The notes beneath the pieces are model-generated. The model worked only from the letters and a program-made list of their open reading frames with translations. It did not search any database and was not told where the DNA came from. The translations under genes and the position numbers were made by a program. A DNA stretch of 64,000 bases from Symbiodinium natans (Eukaryota > Sar > Dinophyceae > Suessiales > Symbiodiniaceae). The stretch covers positions 412,972 through 476,971 of the forward strand of contig CAJNDS010002084.1 in NCBI GenBank assembly GCA_905221605.1, given 5' to 3'. The stretch's first letter is position 1, and every line of letters starts with the position of its first letter. Below are positions 55,797 through 64,000 of the stretch, one piece after another.

Positions 55797-56605
55797 GTTT
55801 AGGGTTTAGGGTTTAGGGTTTAGGGCTTAGGGCTTAGGGCTTCGGGCTTAGGGAGTTTCGGAGGTCAGAATGCGAGATAGAGTTTAGGGTGTGAAGTTTA
55901 GGGTAGGGGGTTGGGGGGTTAGGGCTTCGGGCTTATGTCTTCGGGCTTAGGGCTTACATGCCAGAAGCTTCTTTGCATTGGGCGACTAAGTTACCGTGTG
56001 TTGCAGGGAGAGCAGGGCTGACGCCTGCGTCCGGGAGCTTCGGTCGGCTTGTACACAGACCATTGGTTTAGAACCCTGGTCTCTTCGGGCTTCGGGGTTT
56101 GTGCCCCCCCCTCCCCCCCCACCCGCAGGGTGGAACCCAACCGCAAGAAACTCTAGGAAGTCCAGCGGTGTGCCCCTGCCTCTTCATTGCTTCTAGGCAG
56201 CTTCTAGGGTTCCAAGACTCCTCATGGACAGCAGAAAGATGTGAAGCTGCCTGCCAAACATCCCAGAACCCCAGCATAGCCCCAAGCACCCCGAAGGCCC
56301 TCAAAAGCCCCAAAACCCCGACAACCCTCTTAGACCCTTTAAACCCTGAGGCCCTAAACCCTGACACCCTTCGACCCTAAAACCCCAAACCCTCAATCCC
56401 CCCAAAATGCCTTGGCAACTTGCGGCATCTTGCGGCGCAGGCGGCTGCTCCTGTGGAGGCGGAGGCCTTTGGGGGCTGGGGGACATCTGGGCAAGGTACT
56501 CTTAGCAGCTGTGATCCCAAAACCCTGCAGAACACCTCGAGAGCCCTGCCCCAAACCCTATAAACCCTAAACCTGAAACCCCAAGGCCTGCACCCCCCCC
56601 CCAAG

Positions 56606-56702
56606 TCTGAGGCTCCGAAGCCGCTTCCGCGGCCGAAGAAGGATAAGAAGGCGAAGCCTTCAGAGAAGCCGACTGGGGAGCTGGGACGGCCAGCTGGATG
56701 CA
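56606..56702 (+). CDS. Lys/Pro-rich exon-like island
   Basis: After a C tract and CCAAG the frame encodes SEAPKPLPRPKKDKKAKPSE, then KPTGELGRPAGC, and ends at a good GTAAGC donor. It is a basic disordered linker. No family is recognised. Confidence 0.4.
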
Positions 56703-57049
56703 GTAAGCCAACATGGGACTCAAGTTGCCACACGCGTCTTTTTTGTTTAAGGAGGTTTGTGTTTAGGGTTTCGAAGCCCAAGATTCTCAGAAGGGAGTGG
56801 GGGGTGTTGGGGGTGTTGGGGCTGAAGGCTTCAATGAAGGATTGGGCGGATATCAAGCGTTCGTGCTTCGAGTGCAGCGACGCCGAAGTTGTCGTGTGTC
56901 AAGTGCCGAGGCAAAACTTGCTCGTGGCAAAAGCCAAAGCACGCAAGAAGCCGTTGCCCACGCCAAGTTGCCAGACCCTTTGACCGCAAACAGTGGCAAA
57001 GCTTTGGGAGCCTAGGGTTAACAAAGCAGTAGACGGCTGGCATAATGAT

Positions 57050-58360
57050 ATGCAATGAGTATATTAACGATTTTCCTTCATCTTCCTTCATCGGGAGGTG
57101 GGATTGACAGAGTTGGACGCGGACCCAACCCCCCCCCCCCCTTCCCGCACTGTTGTCCCACGCCTCCCTGCCCCTCCATCGCTACCACACCCATGCACCC
57201 AGCCACGTGCCCACCCGCCCCACACCCGCAGACCTGCTTCAACCTCGCGCCCACCCACACCAGCACCCATCCACCCACACGCTCGCGCACGTCCAACACT
57301 GCATGGCAGGACACCCCCATCCAAAATGTACACCCACCCCCCCCACGCCCGTCCACACACCCGCCAACAGGCCCCAAGCACTCACCCACACGCGCATCCC
57401 CCAACCCCCTGCACAGCAAAGTCCTCAGGATCCGAGGTTGTGGAAGTGCTACTTTGCTCAATGTCAAGGACTTGTGGCTTTAGACCCTGTTGAGGTAAAG
57501 CCGCCCAAGGAATGAATATAACAACCTTTGAAATACGGAGCTGGGTTTCGAGAATCAGAACGGAACCTTGTAGAAATTCACATAAAGCACGCGTGCGCAA
57601 TTGTGACGCTGTCAGCGGCCCCATAGGCAAACCATGGCAAACCCCCAAACCTCCTTTCAAACTCCTGAACTCTGAAACCTGAAACCTCAAACCCACCCAA
57701 ACCCTAATCCTTAAGCCCAAGAACCCCTAAACCCTAAGCGTGACATGCGCGGCGCTCAGGATCCTTGATGCCAAGATACTTGTTGACGACGACGCCCAGG
57801 CCGTGCCACGCCTTTGAGACCTGGGCGTTTCGGGTTTGGGGTTTTGGTTTTGAAGGGCTTTGGTTTGGGGTTTAGGGTTTTGGGGTTTTGGGGCTTCTAA
57901 GGAGTTTAGGCTCTGTAAGGTTTAGGTTTCAGGAGGTTGGGGTCTACAAGGTTTAGAGAAAGGAGTTTAGGGTCCAAAGGTTAGGGTTTAGGAGCTTCAC
58001 ACCAGGTTTAGGGTTTAGGGTTTAGGCACAAACCACACGCCCAAACACATGGTGGCTTAGAAGATAACAAGAGCCGGAATGCACCATTTTGCAACTTTCA
58101 AGGGTTTGTTGTTTAATTAGGGTTTAGGGTTTAGAGTTGTAATGGTCGAGTAATAGAGAGACGGGCACAATTTAGATCAACCCTGCCTGCAAGGGATTTT
58201 GCTTCACGCTCTTCAGCTTTCAATTGCACCGAAGGTTGTACGTGTCAGGCACCTATTTCCTCAAGCCTGAAAACTGCCCCAAGATTCGCACGCAGATCTT
58301 CTGTCTGGGTACTGCCAGGGTTCAGTTCAGGGCTTAGCAGTTTTGGGCTTATAGGAGGTG
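57050..58360. other. No gene recognised; C/A-rich low complexity
   Basis: 57115-57420 is CACCCA-type low-complexity DNA that opens long Pro/His/Thr frames on several strands and frames at once; I do not accept them. The remainder holds degenerate TTTAGGG words. Confidence 0.45.
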
Positions 58361-58370
58361 TCGTGCTCAG

Positions 58371-58470
58371 ATGAAGATGAGGGCCCTGCACCTCATAAAA
58401 CCCTCAGCCCAAAGCCCAGGCGCCGCAGGACATCTCCGATGGCGAGCAGACTCAGCCGCCATCCCCCTCT
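58371..58470 (+). CDS. Possible basic exon
   Basis: After GTGCTCAG one frame reads DEDEGPAPHKTLSPKPRRRR, then TSPMASRLSRHP. Evidence is only composition and an acceptor-like site. Confidence 0.25.
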
Positions 58471-58506
58471 CCACCATCAGACGTGGGTTGACGATCTCAG
58501 CTAATG

Positions 58507-58556
58507 TAGGGGTCGGAATAATTTCTAGTAGTATTCCCTTATAAGGCTTTCAGTGT
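58507..58556. mobile_element. Family 2 MITE-like left-end fragment
   Basis: TAGGGGTCGGAATAATTTC with ATTCCCTTATAAGG, then the similarity stops. Confidence 0.6.
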
Positions 58557-58694
58557 ATTCAAGCATCCTCGGGTGCCTAACATGTTCGGCAACCACGGTG
58601 GGAATGTGCTGGCTGAATCAAGCCGCCACGTTGAAGGAGAGTTTGCCAGAAGGTCCAGGCTGCAAGCGCAAAAAACCCCAAATGAGGAGTAATG

Positions 58695-58779
58695 TAGGGG
58701 TCGGAACAATTGCAAATAGAATTCCCTTATGGCCTCTAGGTAACTTTACTATAAGAACCCCCAAAACCCCTGTCTAAGG
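58695..58779. mobile_element. Family 2 MITE-like copy, right end eroded
   Basis: TAGGGGTCGGAACAATTGC, ATTCCCTTATGG, TATAAGAACCCCCAAAACCC in family order. Confidence 0.65.
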
Positions 58780-58940
58780 TTTAGGGTTTAGGGTTTAGGG
58801 CTTAGGGCTTAGGGTTCCCTCTTCTGACCATGAAAGCCCCTACATTATCCTAGTTCCTCTCAGTGCAGGACAGAGGCCTCCGCGACCCTGAGCCCTAACT
58901 TCCGCACCCCGACTCCTGAACCCCCCACCCCCCTAATATA

Positions 58941-59042
58941 CTAGAGGCCTGAATTATTCGAGGAGGGTTTTGGGGGGGTTCTTCTAGTATAATTTTCCAG
59001 GGACCCTAAGGGAATATTATTAGTAATGATTCCGACCCCTAT
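58941..59042. mobile_element. Family 2 MITE-like copy, minus orientation
   Basis: Left end TAGAGGCCTGAATTATTCG, right end GATTCCGACCCCTA. In reverse it matches the copies at 11027 and 59207 over its full length. Confidence 0.75.
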
Positions 59043-59206
59043 ATATTGGCTAGGTAGGCCCTTGCGACATGTCATATTTTCCGGCATTGGGTTGCAGAGG
59101 ATCATGTTCAAGAGAATTTTTTCAGAGGTTTTTTAAGGGCCATCCTAGCTACAACCCGATAAGCCCTGAACCCGAGTTCATGCGTTTGAAACCCCTCAAC
59201 GTAAGC

Positions 59207-59306
59207 TAGGGGTCGGAAGTATTGCTGATACTATTCCCTTCGGGTCCCTTTATAAGAATACTCTATAATAACCCCCCAAAACCCTATTCTAATTCTTCAG
59301 GCCCCT
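59207..59306. mobile_element. Family 2 MITE-like copy, full length
   Basis: TAGGGGTCGGAAGTATTGC to AATTCTTCAGGCCCCTA. Ends are TAGGGGYC-type inverted repeats. Four copies within 800 bp make this a local cluster. Confidence 0.75.
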
Positions 59307-59459
59307 ACACTAGATCCCGACCCCTGATCCTGTTACCCCTAAACCCTAAACCCTAAACTACAATAGTCTTGGCCGCGCTCCAACAAATTCCCGGACCTGG
59401 TGGCGATGATACTGCGCCCTGTGGGGCCCAGTCGACACCTTGTGGCATGAACCTGCTGA

Positions 59460-60560
59460 GTTTGGGTTTTAGGGTTTAGGGGATTAGGGTTTAGGGGTTA
59501 GGGCGTGGGTTTAGGGTTTAGGGTTTAGGGTTTAGGGTTAGGGTCTGGCAGCAAAGTCAAAGCACGTGCCGTCTACTAGTCTTATGAATTAGGATTGAAT
59601 GGGTTTCGGCCAATTCAAGGCAATTGCCGCTCTAAGTGGCATGTATACACCAGATAGCTCAAGCGAGAGATCCCCAGAAAGCCCGAGTCTCGGATGCAGG
59701 ATCTACATCATTACCGATATCATCCTGCTCTATCCACTACCTACCTAAGGACCTGAGCTACCCGACCTAACTCAGCAGGCTCCTTTCAATCTAGGGTTCA
59801 GCAAGCAGGTTCCGCCTCCTTGTCCGCAACAATACCGTAGGCCTGAGTGACGCTGGAACCCATCTGCCGATGTACCGGTACGCACGGCCTATCGTCCGAA
59901 AGACTACAGAAGGGTCCATGCACCCAACCTGAACCCCAAACCCGAAAACCTAAAACTATAAGCCTTGCATCCTGTGGGTGTGTGTGTGTGTGTGTATCTA
60001 TATTCTACATACATAGGTACTTTCTACGACTGTTGTACATCAATATAGGCGCATGGTGCCCTGAGGCCCTGACGGTAGGCTTCAGGCCTTCAGGCTCGGG
60101 AAATAGATTGTTCTGGCCGGGGAGGGCGGGGGTGGGTGGGGGGGGGGGGGGGGGCCGGGGGGTTGATCACCCCCAGCCCCCGTAAGTGTGCGCAGAGCTC
60201 ACGAGCTTCCTCAGTCGGAAGGTTTTGGGTGTTTAGGGTTCAGATCTCAGAGGCTAAGAGTTAGAAGGCAGGGAGCTCATGAAGTTCAGGGTTTAGGGTT
60301 CAGGGCTCAGGGTTCATGAATTTTGAAACCTTAGCCTGTATGCTTGGCAAGGCTAGGAAAGACTTCTTCAAAGCCCGGCTAGGGCCTTGCGGATGGGCCT
60401 CGTTGCTGCAGGATCACCTTTTTTATGCGGGGTGTGTCCCCGTGCAAGAAATAGCTTGAAAGCCCATCAGGTCAAGTGCTTTGGCCGAGGGAAAAACGAC
60501 AGTGACTTTGGTGGCGTTTTGTCACCTCGAGGAGAGAAATGGAGCTGGCAGACATGGCTC
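59460..60560. other. Telomere-like tract then unassigned sequence
   Basis: TTTAGGG units at 59465-59545; a TG microsatellite at 59978-59999; a G run at 60135-60155. Two short frames (59847, 60387) lack protein-like character. No gene is supported. Confidence 0.4.
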
Positions 60561-60640
60561 TTATACTAGCAGCCCTTGATAGGGATTATAGCACCCCTAT
60601 TCGAATCCCTGTTAAGGACTGTTAGTATAGGGGGGGGAAC
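60560..60640. mobile_element. Family 1 MITE-like remnant
   Basis: TTATACTAGCAG...GATAGGGATTATAG at the left and AAGGACTGTTAGTATAGGGG at the right match inner arms of the family; the outer GGGATG ends are lost. Confidence 0.5.
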
Positions 60641-61057
60641 CGGAGGGTTTGGGCATGTCCGTGGGTCCGGGCCCAGGCTGCGATAACCGAAAGGGTTTAG
60701 GGTTTAGGGTTTAGGGTTTAGGGTTTAGGGTTTAGGGTATCTCCCTGCAGCACCCCGCACCCCCCTCCCCAAGCCCCCGAGGTCCTTCCTTCAGGACCCC
60801 AAGCCCATCTTTTTGCTAAGCTACGGTTATGAAGCCCTTCTCATAGAATTCTGAGGAGCAAACCTGCCTTAAAAGGATCTTAGAAGGTTGGGAGGCACGC
60901 GGCAGCCTTTTTCCCTGGGGTTGAGGCTTTACACAACCCCCGGGGCCTAACCTAAGCCCAAGGTCCTAAACCCTCAGCCCTAAACCCTAAACAGTATAAA
61001 GGGGAACATCCCAGCCTAAACCCCAAGCCCTGAACCCAAGGTCCTACACCCCAAAAG

Positions 61058-61153
61058 AGGGGTCGGAATAGTTTCTATTAGTCTTCCTGTCTGGTCCCAT
61101 TACTACAATCACCCCCCCCCCCCCAAACCTTGTTTGCATTATTAAGGCCCCTA
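61058..61153. mobile_element. Family 2 MITE-like copy
   Basis: AGGGGTCGGAATAGTTTC to ATTATTAAGGCCCCTA with a C run in the middle. Confidence 0.65.
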
Positions 61154-61210
61154 TCTCAAGCCCTGAGCCCGAAACCCTCAACCCTCAACCCTCAACCCTA
61201 AACCCTAAAG

Positions 61211-61273
61211 GTCCAGTACCCTATCGACCATTGGAGCTTCTACGTGGCCTTTGCCTGCTTCCGACTGGCGGCC
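61211..61273 (+). CDS. Phosphotransferase (APH, ACAD10/11-like) exon 1
   Basis: The frame VQYPIDHWSFYVAFACFRLA matches the W-x-F-Y-x-A-F-x2-F-R/K-x-A segment near the end of the aminoglycoside-phosphotransferase-like domain of ACAD10/11 proteins. In these the fold phosphorylates hydroxyacyl-CoA substrates. A GC donor after GCGGCC at 61274 lets it join the exon at 61699 to give FRLAAVIIQGVAMR, as the family requires. A CCCTAAA array lies upstream and a TTTAGGG array downstream (61319-61417). Confidence 0.5.
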
Positions 61274-61318
61274 GCTGATCTGCAGGGTGTGTCTTTTTTT
61301 TTTTTTCGGGTAGGGTTT

Positions 61319-61417
61319 GGGGTTTAGGGTTTAGGGTTTAGGGTTTAGGGTTTAGGGTTTAGGGTTTAGGGTTTAGGGTTTAGGGTTTAGGGTTTAGGGT
61401 TTAGGGTTTAGGGTTTG
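61319..61417. repeat. Telomere-like array, TTTAGGG
   Basis: About fourteen near-perfect units inside the intron between the two phosphotransferase-like exons. Confidence 0.95.
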
Positions 61418-61698
61418 AAGGAGTTAGAGGCTTCTGGGTCAGGATGTGGGGGTTGCAGTGTCCAAGGGCTTCGGGGGTGGATTTTGAGGCCTCGGGTTTC
61501 GGGGACTTCAAGGGTTCGGTATTTCGAGATATCTCAGATTAGTCAGGCTTTAGGGTTTAGGGTTCATTTTTCAAGGGTTCGGGATTTAGGGTGTATACAA
61601 ACCCTAAGTCTTAAACCCTAAGCCCCTTCGGGTTTTTAGGGATTGCCCAGTACACCCTAGGCCTCCCCCCCAGCTCCGCCTACGACACGCGCGCTGAG

Positions 61699-61725
61699 GT
61701 CATCATCCAGGGCGTGGCCATGAGG
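61699..61725 (+). CDS. Phosphotransferase (APH, ACAD10/11-like) exon 2
   Basis: After GCTGAG the frame VIIQGVAMR continues the family motif Q-G-V-x2-R. At only about 27-30 bp it would be one of the smallest exons here. The 3' end is uncertain (GCCGGG donor possible). Further exons would lie downstream, but I cannot find them. Confidence 0.45.
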
Positions 61726-61827
61726 CCGGGGCTTTGGGCATCTCTAGAGTTTTTAGAGGGGTTTATAGGGTTTATAGGGGTCTGAAATAGACACAGGGAC
61801 AGGCAGACGAGAAGCAAGCGAGACCGA

Positions 61828-62550
61828 GAGAGAGAGAGAGAGAGATGGCTTGCAATCATGTTCGTTTCGTGTTTTCACACCCCAAAGGCGGAGTGTCTTT
61901 CACCCTGTACTGTTGCTCGCTGGACGCCCCCCCCCCCCCGACACCAAGAGACTTATGCTCATGCAAAAAGTGCAAGAGACGTCTATTCTCAAAAACACCA
62001 ATTCATCCAAGTATACCGAGATCATGTATCAAAGCAGAGAGAAAGAAGGCTCATACTTCTCCCACCACTATAAAATACAATAATCTGAAATTGAATCTAA
62101 GAGCCAATCCCTCCATTCGAATAAATCAAAAACAACTAGCCCAAACAGTTCGAAAAAATGAAATCGGAATCCATGATGAGATTGCTCAAAGCACAACGAA
62201 AGAACGAATCAAGAGCAGGGCCTTCCAGCAAAGAAACGAATCGAATACACCCGCCACCACCCCGAATTCACCAGAAGGCACGGCGCAACCGAAGGATAAA
62301 AAAGAGAAGAGCAATCGCACTCGACCCTAAACCCTAAACCCTAAACCCTGAATCGTCCAGATATGAAACCAATCCCAGGGTCGTCAATTTTTACGCATCA
62401 AGTTGCGGAGACACCGCGCTTCTAGAACTGTCTTAGGAATCCCATCCGAATTCGAACTCCTGATGAAGCATATATTTTAATGGAGTTGAACAGAGAGAGA
62501 GAGAGAGAGAGATATAGAGAGAGAGAGAGAGGGAGAGGGAGAGAGAGAGC
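61828..62550. other. A-rich segment bounded by GA microsatellites
   Basis: (GA)n at 61828-61845 and again at 62491-62550 bracket a segment that is A-rich compared with its surroundings. A 161-codon frame (61845-62330) reads Lys/Asn/Ser/Thr-rich and low complexity; I do not accept it as a gene without support. CCCTAAA units follow it at 62325-62350. Confidence 0.35.
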
Positions 62551-64000
62551 GAGTGTTGTCGACGCAACCTGTGGCGCAGCTTTGGGGTTGAAGGTGCTTC
62601 CTGAAACTCCATAGGATGTTCATCGATACTTCTAGAACCACGGTTTCTGGTTGGATGGAACATTGCCTGAGATGCAGCGGTTGAGCTTTCAATGAGCTTT
62701 GATACCCACTAGACCCTAATTAAACCTTCCGAGCCTATGTCAGATCGACAGAGCCCAGGGCTCTCGCGACATCTAGCTCAATTGAAATCAGGGAAGCCAG
62801 AAACCTCACCTAGAGGCGTACACCCTACCCCCCTTCCTGGCACTTAACTCCCTCATCCTTTAACCCTAGGGGAAGCGAAAGCTACCCCCCCGGATGCTGG
62901 CGGCTTTTTGAGGCTCTTTGCTTATAGACACCTTCTTTTGGCCTGCCTAGAACACTCGCTTAACCCACTGGTTCTTGGTAGGGAAGCAGGCATTTAGGCC
63001 ACCCCACCTTTGTATATATGTATATATATATATAGATAGCCTTTAAGAGATGCTATAGGGTACCTCATTCCCCCTCCTTGCCTACTAATAACCAGGTTAA
63101 ACCCGAACCAAACGTCAAATCCCAAACCGTCAACCCTTAGACACAAAGCCCTAACCCGAAACCCTTAAACCCAAAACCACTAAACTCCCATACTGTACAT
63201 AGGTGCAGAATCGCGGAGGAATTGGGGGGGGGGCCTGGTTAAGGGCCGAGAGATTTCCCAGGGTGGCCAAGGGCTCTGCAAGCGCGGCCCATGGAGATGT
63301 CGGGGGCTTAGGGTTTAGGGTTTGAGGTTTGGGGTTTAGGGTTTAGGGTGGGGCTTAGGGTTTAGAGTTTAGGGTTTGGTTTTTGGAGTTTAGGGTTTAG
63401 GGAGGCTGTTTTGGGGCTCACCTGGGGCTGTTGCAACCCTAACACCCTGGTTGATGCCGAGCATTGAGGGGCGAAAACACGTAGGCGATTTGCGCCAGCC
63501 TTCAGAGCTCACGTGCAGTTTTCTTTGTGGCGAAAGAGATTTTTTCAGGGTTCATGGACCCTAAATCCTAAGCCCTAAACCCTAAACCCGAAACCCTAAA
63601 CCCCACGTGTGGAAGCCTCGACACACAGCCCTGAGGTCCAGTCGCAGATCGGCGCTTTCAATTCCATGTGCTCACTCGGCTGCGACATCATGACGCAGGC
63701 AGTGACAGACGCAAACACACACACACACACATGTTTATACGTAAGTAGGTCTCTCATATATATATATATGTATATATACATATATGTACAGCCTTTATGT
63801 GTATATATGTAAAAATCTCCCTTTTCTCTGTATGTATCTATGCCATATCATACATATATATATATATATATATATGTGTGTGTATCGATATAGATATAGA
63901 ATACTGAACGGAGCCTCTCCCAGCCCGAGGCCCCAAACTCAAAATCCACGGCGCCCCTGTGCGGAATTGCGGCCGCTTCGACCTCTCGTTTTGTCCGAAG
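62551..64000. other. No gene recognised; telomere-like units and microsatellites
   Basis: Degenerate CCCTAAA (63130-63180), TTTAGGG (63305-63400) and CCCTAAA (63555-63605) tracts, (CA)n at 63713-63730, (TA)n at 63756-63790 and 63853-63880 with (TG)n. Short frames are repeat-derived. Confidence 0.45.

Noticed and set aside
57055-57515. Overlapping Pro/His/Thr-rich ORFs of 97-142 codons
   Set aside because: They open in several frames at once through C/A-rich low-complexity DNA; no motif supports one of them.
1-64000. The window as a true chromosome end (subtelomere)
   Set aside because: Arrays are in both orientations throughout, short, and tied to exon-like islands; there is no terminal one-way array.
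1-64000. CRISPR array, tRNA, rRNA or bacterial operon
   Set aside because: No regular repeat-spacer pattern, no cloverleaf or rRNA core that I could recognise, and no closely packed bacterial-type genes.

Overview
The window looks like nuclear DNA of a dinoflagellate or a close alveolate relative. There are hundreds of TTTAGGG/CCCTAAA units spread over nearly the whole 64 kb, very small exon-like coding islands, GC and GA splice donors that keep reading phase, introner-like introns, DUF4116 repeats, non-LTR retrotransposon remnants and a Copia-type LTR element with CCCH-finger Gag. I see no rRNA, tRNA, CRISPR array or prokaryotic operon. The species cannot be named from this sequence.

Layout. 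2.1-3.5 kb: a RanBP2-finger plus J-like protein and charged helical exons. 4.5-9.5 kb: a multi-exon DUF4116 gene on the + strand whose exons join in phase; two of its introns carry the same ~100-bp introner-like repeat. 9.6-20.2 kb: scattered small exons, short inverted-repeat (MITE-like) elements, an AT-rich island at 12.0-13.2 kb, and telomere-like arrays. 20.2-29.4 kb: one intact LTR element with identical 143-bp LTRs and a 5-bp target duplication. 29.4-41.5 kb: more small coiled-coil exons, MITEs, simple repeats and a cluster of GGGCT/AGCCC hairpins. 41.6-51.3 kb: a block without telomere-like arrays that holds non-LTR retrotransposon 3' ends, a long CAG tract, minisatellites and Cys-rich ORFs. 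51.3-64 kb: telomere-like arrays and small exons again, including two exons that fit an ACAD10/11-type phosphotransferase domain.

Three observations stand out. (1) The LTR element has Gag, protease and integrase but no visible reverse transcriptase or RNase H. In their place is a ~1,350-residue ORF with an SGNH-hydrolase-like domain, a Tpt1/KptA-like RNA 2'-phosphotransferase domain and a zinc ribbon. (2) The same element contains eleven copies of one 22-nt structured motif: AGC, a 5-bp stem with freely covarying sequence, a tetraloop (GNRA in ten), then NGYCG. The copies fall in all three codon phases and in non-coding spacers, mostly at ORF or domain boundaries. I found none elsewhere in the window. 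(3) Exon-like islands are repeatedly flanked by CCCTAAA arrays upstream and TTTAGGG arrays downstream. Introns would therefore start with G-rich and end with C-rich complementary telomere-like repeats, which could pair across each intron.

How the parts relate: the retroelement lies in sense orientation in a TTTAGGG tract just downstream of a GTGAGT donor, so it probably sits in an intron. With no visible polymerase it would need reverse transcriptase supplied in trans. The MITE families, introners and telomere-like arrays appear to be the main material of the introns.
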